DNA of 56,799 nt, from the NCBI GenBank assembly GCA_004297945.1, contig SCRC01000099.1:1-56799 (forward strand), given 5' to 3'. Position 1 is the first letter of the stretch, and each line of letters starts with the position of its first letter. A model generated the notes under the pieces. The model did not search any database and was not told where the DNA came from. It saw nothing but the letters and a program-made list of their open reading frames with translations. The stretch is from Candidimonas sp. Lineage in GTDB: Bacteria > Pseudomonadota > Gammaproteobacteria > Burkholderiales > Burkholderiaceae_B. The translations under genes and the position numbers were made by a program. Positions 50,494-56,799 of the stretch are shown one piece after another.

Positions 50494-50850
50494 TTATTTA
50501 AAGCTGGAATAATGTGCGGCCAGATCGGCCATGTCTTGCGGCGACAGGCTCTTGGCGATGGCTTCCATGGTGGGGAACGTGCGCGCGCCGCTGGCATATT
50601 CTTTGAGAGCGGCGACTATGTAGGCGGCATTTTGGCCGGCAATCATGGGCACGTGATACACCTCGGGAAATGAGGCATGATAGTCGGCAATGCCGTGACA
50701 GCCTATGCACATTGAGGTTTTGTTCAGGGCGGCTTTGGCGTTGCCCACTATTGGCGCGGCATCGGCCGCCCAGGCTTGCCCTGCGATTGCACAGGACGCC
50801 ATTACGGCTAGTGCAGACAGAGTACGCGTCATCGAAATTCGCAGCTTCAT
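50494..50850 (-). CDS. Small periplasmic cytochrome c (class I), first of a pair
   Basis: A 118-residue protein with signal peptide (cut near AWA-AD, about residue 28) and CIGCH (about 48-52). VPMIAGQNAAYIVAALKEYA and the C-terminal SPQDMADLAAHYSS show the cytochrome c4/c553-like fold. It is divergent from the MoxR ATPase gene. Confidence 0.9.
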   Translation of the reverse strand: MKLRISMTRTLSALAVMASCAIAGQAWAADAAPIVGNAKAALNKTSMCIGCHGIADYHASFPEVYHVPMIAGQNAAYIVAALKEYASGARTFPTMEAIAKSLSPQDMADLAAHYSSFK

Positions 50851-50991
50851 GTTAGCTCTTGATTTGGCATTAAATAAAAATCGATCGATAAAATGCAGAC
50901 CGACAAACCGTTGGATTGTACGATAATTGCAAAATCCTATCTAGAAACCACTGCTGGCATTGTTATGCTGCCTATAAATACGGACCATAAA

Positions 50992-51864
50992 ATGAGCTCG
51001 ACCTCCTCCGCTTTTTCTCCCGAACGCTTCGCCGGCACCGAGCGCTATGTCGCCACCGACGACCTGAAACTGGCGGTCAATGCGGCGTTAACGCTACAGC
51101 GCCCCTTATTGATCAAAGGAGAACCCGGCACCGGCAAAACCATGTTGGCCGAAGAAGTCGCCGCGGCGCTCGGCCGACCCCTGCTGCAATGGCATATCAA
51201 ATCCACCACCAAGGCGCATCAAGGCCTGTACGAATACGACGCGGTGTCGCGGCTGCGCGATTCGCAGTTGGGCGACGAAAAGGTGCGAGACATCGGCCAT
51301 TACATCATCCGCGGCGTGCTGTGGCGCGCGTTCGAGGCGGACGAGCCCGTGGTGATGCTGATCGACGAAATCGACAAGGCCGATATCGAATTCCCCAACG
51401 ACTTGCTGCAGGAGCTCGACCGCATGGAATTCCACGTCTACGAGACGCGGCAAACCATACAGGCCAAACACCGCCCGCTTATCATTATTACCTCGAACAA
51501 CGAAAAAGACTTGCCCGACGCCTTCTTGCGGCGCTGCTTTTTCCATTACATCAGCTTCCCCGACCAGGTCACCATGCGCCAGATCGTGGCCGTGCACTAC
51601 CCCAACATCAAACAGGACGTGCTGGGCGCGGCGCTGAAAACCTTCTTCGCCTTGCGCGACGCGCCTGGCCTGAAAAAAAAGCCCTCCACCTCCGAATTCC
51701 TGGACTGGCTGCGACTGCTGATGAGCGAATCCATCAGCGCCGATCAAATCAACAGCACCGCGGCCGACCTGCCCCTGATGGCAGGCGCCTTGCTGAAAAA
51801 CGAACAGGATATCTCCCTCTTGCAGCGCTTGGCGAGCATGACCCGCGCCGGGCAACGTCGCTAA
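50992..51864 (+). CDS. MoxR-family AAA+ ATPase
   Basis: A 290-residue ATPase: GEPGTGKTMLAEEVAAALG (Walker A), VMLIDEIDKADIEFPNDLLQ (Walker B), TSNNEKDLPDAFLRRCFFHY (sensor and arginine finger). MoxR proteins work with von Willebrand factor A proteins as metal or cofactor insertion chaperones; such a VWA gene lies two genes downstream. I took the ATG at 50992; the frame remains open to 50893, and no start has a good ribosome site. Confidence 0.92.
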   Translation: MSSTSSAFSPERFAGTERYVATDDLKLAVNAALTLQRPLLIKGEPGTGKTMLAEEVAAALGRPLLQWHIKSTTKAHQGLYEYDAVSRLRDSQLGDEKVRDIGHYIIRGVLWRAFEADEPVVMLIDEIDKADIEFPNDLLQELDRMEFHVYETRQTIQAKHRPLIIITSNNEKDLPDAFLRRCFFHYISFPDQVTMRQIVAVHYPNIKQDVLGAALKTFFALRDAPGLKKKPSTSEFLDWLRLLMSESISADQINSTAADLPLMAGALLKNEQDISLLQRLASMTRAGQRR

Positions 51865-51882
51865 CCTCCACCACGAGGCATC

Positions 51883-52503
51883 ATGAAACAGAACCAAGAA
51901 TTTCGTCGGGCTCCGGCTCCAGCCACTTTACAAGGATATGGCGTGCGACTGATCCCGCTCGCACCCGCTCATGCGCCCGATCTGGAACATGCCGCCGCCG
52001 ATGGCAAGCTCTGGCAACTGCGCGTAACATCGGTGCCCGAACCGGGCACAGCCGAAGCATACATTGATGCCGCCATGCAGGGCCTGAAAGATGGCCACAT
52101 GCTGCCCTTTGCTGTGATCGACGAAGGCAGCCAGAAAGTCGTAGGCACCACGCGCTATCACGATATCGTTCCTGCCGTGGCGCGATTGGAAATCGGCTAC
52201 ACATGGTATGCACGCAGTTGGCAAAGAACCCACGTCAATACCGCTTGCAAGCTCTTGTTGCTGCGCCATGCGTTTGGCGCGCTGGGCGCGCAGCTGGTGG
52301 GATGGCGCACCGACAATTTCAACCATGCATCACAGCGCGCCATCGAACGCCTGGGAGCGCGCAAGGACGGCGTTTTACGCCACCATGCCTTACGCCGCGA
52401 CGGCACCGTGCGCGATACGGTCATGTACAGTCTGAGCGCAGGCGAATGGCCCGAAATCGAACAACAACTGGAATATCAATTCACCCGGCACCATGCTGAC
52501 TGA
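51883..52503 (+). CDS. GNAT-family N-acetyltransferase (RimJ/RimL-like)
   Basis: A 206-residue protein: YGVRLIPLAPAHAPDLEHAA at the start, FAVIDEGSQKVVGTTRYHDI, LEIGYTWYARSWQRTHVNTA, and the acceptor-side WRTDNFNHASQRAIERLGAR typical of RimJ/RimL-like acetyltransferases. It is inserted between the moxR and VWA genes, 18 bases after the first and overlapping the second by 11 bases, so all three are probably co-translated. Confidence 0.9.
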   Translation: MKQNQEFRRAPAPATLQGYGVRLIPLAPAHAPDLEHAAADGKLWQLRVTSVPEPGTAEAYIDAAMQGLKDGHMLPFAVIDEGSQKVVGTTRYHDIVPAVARLEIGYTWYARSWQRTHVNTACKLLLLRHAFGALGAQLVGWRTDNFNHASQRAIERLGARKDGVLRHHALRRDGTVRDTVMYSLSAGEWPEIEQQLEYQFTRHHAD

Positions 52504-53665
52504 CTTTTTCTACCATCTGCGCGCCCACAAACTGCCGGTGTCGGTGCAGGAGTATCTGACACTGCTCGAGGTATTGCGTAGCGATGTCATGGCGCCCACG
52601 CTCGATGACTTCTACCAACTGGCACGCATGACCCTGGTCAAGGATGAAACGCTGTTCGACCGCTACGATTTGGCCTTCGCCAGCTTTTACAAACAGGTCG
52701 AAGCGGCATTTCCAGCCGAAAAGGAAATTCCTCTGGATTGGCTGATCAAACAATTCCAGAAGAACCTCAGCCCTGAAGACAAGGCGGCCATCGAAAAACT
52801 GGGCTGGGACAAGCTGATGGAGCTCTTCAAGCAGCGGCTGGACGAGCAAAAAGAGCGCCATGCCGGGGGCAGTAAGTGGATCGGCACGGGTGGTTCATCG
52901 CCCTTCGGGCACGGCGGCTACCACCCGGAAGGCATACGCGTGGGTGGCCCCTCGGGCGGCAACCACAGTGCGGTCAAGGTATGGGAAAAGCGCGTGTTCC
53001 GCGACTACGATGACCAGCAAGAGCTGGGCATACGCAACTTTAAAATGGCCTTGCGACGGCTACGCCACTTTGCACGCGAAGGCGCCGAACTCGAGCTTGA
53101 CCTGGACCACACCATTCTCAACACAGCAAAAAATGCTGGCTTTCTCGACTTGCAAATGGTTCCCGAACGCCACAACACTGTCAAAGTGCTGATGCTGCTC
53201 GACGTGGGCGGAAGCATGGACGAACACATTGCTCGGGTTGAAGAATTGTTTTCAGCCGCACGCAGCGAGTTCCGGCACTTGGAGGTGTACTATTTCCATA
53301 ATTTCCCGTATGAGTCGCTGTGGAAAAACAACCGCCGGCGTCATAATGAGCGCTTTGATACCTGGGATATTTTGCGCCGATACAATGACGATTGGCGCCT
53401 CATTATTGTCGGCGACGCCACCATGAGCCCCTACGAAATCCTGCATCCGGGCGGCTCGGTTGAACACAACAACAAGGAAGCCGGCGCGGCCTGGCTACAG
53501 CGCCTGCTCGATACCTGGTCCAAGGCCGTGTGGCTCAACCCCGAACCCGAAGGCTACTGGCAGTATCGGCAATCTATCGCGCTGGTCAAAAACATGATGC
53601 ACGACCGCATGTATGGCGTTACGGTCAGCGGGCTGGAACGCGCCATGCAGCATCTCTCGAAATAA
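52493..53665 (+). CDS. VWA-domain protein, CoxE-like
   Basis: The 390-residue partner of the MoxR ATPase. The N-terminal half is helical (DFFYHLRAHKLPVSVQEYL). A Gly-rich hinge (GTGGSSPFGHGGYHPEGIRV) leads to a VWA domain with LLDVGGSMDEH; the MIDAS motif reads DVGGS rather than DxSGS, as is usual in this subfamily. CoxE-like proteins help mature metal cofactors; the target here is unknown. Confidence 0.92.
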   Translation: MLTDFFYHLRAHKLPVSVQEYLTLLEVLRSDVMAPTLDDFYQLARMTLVKDETLFDRYDLAFASFYKQVEAAFPAEKEIPLDWLIKQFQKNLSPEDKAAIEKLGWDKLMELFKQRLDEQKERHAGGSKWIGTGGSSPFGHGGYHPEGIRVGGPSGGNHSAVKVWEKRVFRDYDDQQELGIRNFKMALRRLRHFAREGAELELDLDHTILNTAKNAGFLDLQMVPERHNTVKVLMLLDVGGSMDEHIARVEELFSAARSEFRHLEVYYFHNFPYESLWKNNRRRHNERFDTWDILRRYNDDWRLIIVGDATMSPYEILHPGGSVEHNNKEAGAAWLQRLLDTWSKAVWLNPEPEGYWQYRQSIALVKNMMHDRMYGVTVSGLERAMQHLSK

Positions 53666-53683
53666 ACACGGATACCCAAACAC

Positions 53684-56431
53684 ATGTTTTTACGTTTAAT
53701 TAACGCGCTTCGCATGGGGCTCCTGCTCGCCGGCAGTCTGGCGGCCGCCTCGGCCAACGCGTTAGCGTTGCCGACCGGTTTTGTGCAAGGCCCAGCCGTA
53801 GAAGGCGTGTCCGAATACACCCTGCAAAACGGCTTGCGTGTTTTACTGGCACCCGACGATTCAAAACCATCCACGACCGTCAACATGACGTATCTGGTGG
53901 GGTCGCGCAATGAGAACTACGGCCAGACGGGAATGGCACACTTGCTCGAGCACATGCTGTTTCGCGGCACACCCACCCTGCATAATGCGCTGGCGGAATT
54001 TTCCAGGCGCGGCCTGCGAGCCAACGGATCTACCTCCAGCGATCGCACCAATTTTTTTGCGAGTTTTGCGGCCGACCCCGATACGCTTTCATGGTTTCTG
54101 GGATGGCAGGCCGACGCCATGGTCAATTCACTCATCGCCAAAAGCGATCTGGATTCGGAAATGACCGTGGTCCGCAACGAAATGGAAAATGGCGAGAACA
54201 ATCCATTTCAAGTCTTGATGCAAAAAATGCAGGCTACGGCTTATCAGTGGCACAATTATGGCCACAGCACCATTGGCGCGCGCTCGGATGTGGAAAATGT
54301 CGATGTCCGACAGCTGAAGGCGTTCTACAAAGAGTACTACCAACCGGACAATGCGGTGCTGATTGTTTCGGGCAAGTTCGATCCTGCGGCCACCTTGCAA
54401 ACCATCGCCCGGGTGTTCGACAAAATCCCCAGGCCCACTCGAAGTCTGCCGGCCGAATACACGGTCGAGCCGGTGCAGGACGGGGAACGCGAGGTCACGC
54501 TGCGCCGCTCCGGCGGCAGCCCGCTGATTGCAGCGCTTTTCCATGTACCCGCCGCAGCAAGCGCAGACTTCATCCCCATCAGCCTGGGCGTGGCAATGCT
54601 CAGCGACACGCCGTCGGGGCGGCTTTATCATGCCTTGGTCGACAGTAAATTGAGCACCGGCGTTTTCGCCCTGACGGCCGGTTTGAAACAACCCGGCTAC
54701 GTTCTTTTCGGCGCCGAACTCGATCCAGGAATGGATCAGCCCAAGGCATTGCAGGTGCTGAACGACACGCTGGGGTCGTTGTCCAAAAAGCCTTTTACAC
54801 AAGCCGAACTGAATCGTATACGCAGCAAGTGGCTGACCGATTGGCAACAAACGTATGCCGATCCGCAAAGCTTGGCGGGCGCGCTTTCGGAAGCCGCAGC
54901 CGAGGGCGATTGGCGCCTGTTTTTTCTGCAACGGGATCGAGTCGGGAACGCCACGCTTGCTCAGGTTCAGCAAGAAACTCAAGCCTACCTCGTGCGCAGC
55001 AATCGCACCAATGGCCTGTATATACCCACCGACAAACTCGTGCGCGCGCCAACGCCCGAAAAGACCAATCTGCCGGCCTTGTTCAAAGATTACAAAGGCC
55101 GCGAAGCGCCTAAAGCCACGGCCGAATTTGACCCCAGCCCCTCCCATATCGATGACAGCACCCAGCGCACACCGCTGGTTTTGCCCAACGGGGTTGTCAA
55201 GCTTGCGCTCTTGCCCAAACCCACGCGCGGTGGCCGCGTCGAGGCCAAATTGCTGATCCAATTCGGAAATGTCGATGAACTGAAAGGCCGGCGCGCAGTC
55301 GCCAGCGCCGTCGCAGCCTTGTTGAATCGGGGCACAGACAAGCTGTCACGCCAGGAAATCCAGGACAAGCTGGACGCGCTACAGGCGAGCGTCAATTTCG
55401 ATGGTGCAGGCAGCGCAGTGGCTGTCGGCATGTCTACCACCCGCGACCATCTTCCCGCCCTGGTTGAGCTGGTGCTGGACATTGTGCGCAACGCAAGCTT
55501 TCCAGCCAAAGAGCTTGCCGACTATCAGCTGGAAGTGGCCACCGCCATTAAAAACGCCATGTCTGAACCTAGCGCCCTGGCCTCACGCACGTTGGCGCGC
55601 CATACCGATCCGTGGCCTAGCGACGACATCCGCTACACCCCTACCTTTACCGAAGCGCTAGGCCGTGTTGCCGCCTTGAAACGACAGGATTTGCTGAGCT
55701 TTCACCAAAAATTCTATGGCGCCGGGAATATCGAATTCGCTGCGGTTGGCGCCTTTGATGCGCAGGCGGTCAAAGCGGCATTGACCAGAGGAATCGATGG
55801 CTGGAAAAAGGCTCCCGCCTACACCCGCATTCCGGATCCTTATCGCGTGGTTAACGCCAAGACCTTCAATATCAATACGCCCGACAAGGCCAATGCGTTT
55901 TTCCTGGCGACTTTGCCAGTCAGTATCCAGGATACCGACCCCCGCTTTCCCGCCTTGTATCTGGCCAACTATTTACTGGGCGGATCACAGACCTCGCGCC
56001 TATGGAACCGAATTCGAGTCAAGGATGGGCTGTCCTACGATGTTCGCAGCATGTTGAACGTGTCCGCCTATGAACCCTCGGGCGACTGGTCCATTTACGC
56101 CATACAAGCCCCACAAAACAGCCAACGCCTGGAAACAGCAATACACGAAGAGCTGGCGCGAGCGCTGAAGAAAGGTTTCAGCGCCAAAGAGGTGCAAGAA
56201 GGCATCCACTCCGTGCTGAACTACCGCAAGCTGGCCCGTGCGCAGGACGGCGTACTGGCTGGCGCATGGATTGGCTATCTGGAGCAGAACCGTACATTCG
56301 AATGGTCGGCCCAAATGGATAAAAAACTGACCAGCCTGACCGCCGACGAAGTGAACGCAGCCTTACGCGACGTACTCAAGCCAGCCGATTTCAGCACTGC
56401 TGTGGCGGGCGATGAGGCGAAGATGAAATGA
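53684..56431 (+). CDS. M16-family zinc peptidase (fused two-unit form)
   Basis: A 915-residue secreted protein with signal peptide (cut near ANA-LA, about residue 27). Residues 40-250 hold the active half with inverted zinc motif HLLEH (86-90) and the downstream glutamate in VVRNEMENGENN. The second half (from about residue 500) is the inactive partner unit, ending with LLGGSQTSRLWNRIRVKDGL. The clamshell of two such units degrades peptides in the periplasm. A palindromic repeat pair follows at once. Confidence 0.94.
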   Translation: MFLRLINALRMGLLLAGSLAAASANALALPTGFVQGPAVEGVSEYTLQNGLRVLLAPDDSKPSTTVNMTYLVGSRNENYGQTGMAHLLEHMLFRGTPTLHNALAEFSRRGLRANGSTSSDRTNFFASFAADPDTLSWFLGWQADAMVNSLIAKSDLDSEMTVVRNEMENGENNPFQVLMQKMQATAYQWHNYGHSTIGARSDVENVDVRQLKAFYKEYYQPDNAVLIVSGKFDPAATLQTIARVFDKIPRPTRSLPAEYTVEPVQDGEREVTLRRSGGSPLIAALFHVPAAASADFIPISLGVAMLSDTPSGRLYHALVDSKLSTGVFALTAGLKQPGYVLFGAELDPGMDQPKALQVLNDTLGSLSKKPFTQAELNRIRSKWLTDWQQTYADPQSLAGALSEAAAEGDWRLFFLQRDRVGNATLAQVQQETQAYLVRSNRTNGLYIPTDKLVRAPTPEKTNLPALFKDYKGREAPKATAEFDPSPSHIDDSTQRTPLVLPNGVVKLALLPKPTRGGRVEAKLLIQFGNVDELKGRRAVASAVAALLNRGTDKLSRQEIQDKLDALQASVNFDGAGSAVAVGMSTTRDHLPALVELVLDIVRNASFPAKELADYQLEVATAIKNAMSEPSALASRTLARHTDPWPSDDIRYTPTFTEALGRVAALKRQDLLSFHQKFYGAGNIEFAAVGAFDAQAVKAALTRGIDGWKKAPAYTRIPDPYRVVNAKTFNINTPDKANAFFLATLPVSIQDTDPRFPALYLANYLLGGSQTSRLWNRIRVKDGLSYDVRSMLNVSAYEPSGDWSIYAIQAPQNSQRLETAIHEELARALKKGFSAKEVQEGIHSVLNYRKLARAQDGVLAGAWIGYLEQNRTFEWSAQMDKKLTSLTADEVNAALRDVLKPADFSTAVAGDEAKMK

Positions 56432-56434
56432 TTT

Positions 56435-56511
56435 TGTAGCGGCAGCCCTTGTGGCTGCCATCGGTATTTTGCTGGGGATGGCTCATGGCACCCACAAGAG
56501 TGCCGCTACCC
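56435..56511. repeat. Head-to-head pair of palindromic repeats (B then A)
   Basis: A type-B copy (56435-56460), four bases after the peptidase stop, faces a shortened type-A copy (56486-56511, loop side ACAAGAG) across 25 bases. Confidence 0.85.
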
Positions 56512-56718
56512 TAAGGCATTTTCGGTTGACGTGTTTACGGAACTGAACGCGTTTCTGGCGCTATTTTTTGGGGCCGTTTTGGGTGGGGGCATCGTTTAGG
56601 GTGGGGTCATTCTATCTATTAACACGCCGCAGGGCGAGGGGTGGGTACCGGTCCGGTCCGTCCAGCGGTCGTGGCGCTGCGCGCCCCGACTGCCCGGGTC
56701 TGCCTCGTCCAGGCGGGC

Positions 56719-56778
56719 GTCGGGCGAACTCACTACGCCTCGCAAAAAGCGCGAGGCTACGTTCAGACAGCGCCCGAC
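56719..56778. other. GC-rich nested hairpin near the window end
   Basis: GTCGGGCG (56719-56726) pairs perfectly with CGCCCGAC (56771-56778). Inside it GCCTCGC (56737-56743) pairs with GCGAGGC (56751-56757). The surrounding 56640-56799 is very GC-rich and has no supported gene. The structure is clear; its role is not. Confidence 0.5.
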
Positions 56779-56799
56779 GACACCCCCCGCCTTCCCTTC

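Noticed and set aside
54128..55261. Minus-strand open frame (377 codons) inside the M16 peptidase gene
   Set aside because: Antisense shadow of a gene with complete M16 motifs.

Overview
The window reads as a chromosomal segment of a betaproteobacterium of the order Burkholderiales, most like the Alcaligenaceae (Bordetella/Pusillimonas relatives). The basis is a trimeric porin of the Burkholderiales type, a Bug-family (TctC) solute-binding protein, and core gene orders I recall from that group: ilvB-ilvN-ilvC-psd-pssA, rpsO-pnp, a quinone oxidoreductase-tpiA-secG-tRNA-Leu run, and trxB divergent from ftsK-lolA-rarA-serS. The species cannot be named from sequence alone.

Layout. 0-5 kb: porin, tRNA-Leu(GAG), secG, tpiA and a zinc-type quinone oxidoreductase. 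5-7.3 kb: tRNA-Ser(UGA), tRNA-Leu(UAA) and a two-gene thiosulfate dehydrogenase unit (tsdB-tsdA). 7.3-20.5 kb: pnp-rpsO, a BamE-like lipoprotein, phospholipid synthesis (pssA, psd), branched-chain amino acid synthesis (ilvC, ilvN, ilvB) with a possible attenuator, a YccS-type membrane protein, yaaA, 3-hydroxybutyrate dehydrogenase and tRNA-Ser(CGA). 20.5-36 kb: accessory DNA. It opens behind tRNA-Ser with decayed mobile elements (tyrosine-recombinase C-terminus, IS66 pieces, a possible integron-type cassette, an IS3 remnant). It continues with an AT-rich LysR/Bug/metallo-hydrolase unit and then a carbohydrate-like cluster (AraC regulator, two sugar-porter MFS proteins, a DegT-type aminotransferase, and a GMC dehydrogenase with a CX5CX3C cluster motif). 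36-56.4 kb: core genes again (serS, rarA, lolA, ftsK, trxB, smr, two acyl-CoA dehydrogenases, icd, two small cytochromes c, MoxR/GNAT/VWA genes, an M16 peptidase) with a mazEF-type toxin-antitoxin pair wedged between rarA and serS.

The most striking structure outside the genes is a family of about thirty short palindromic repeats scattered through the core parts. All share a CTTGT loop and a TGTAGCG-like arm, but their stems come in at least five sequence types that keep perfect base pairing. They occur singly, in head-to-head pairs, and in tandem arrays. Two closely similar head-to-head pairs bracket mazEF, and at two genes the repeat itself carries the stop codon. They are almost absent from 19.5-36.7 kb, which agrees with that stretch being later DNA.

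All identifications rest on motif and family recognition by eye; no database search, alignment or folding program was run.
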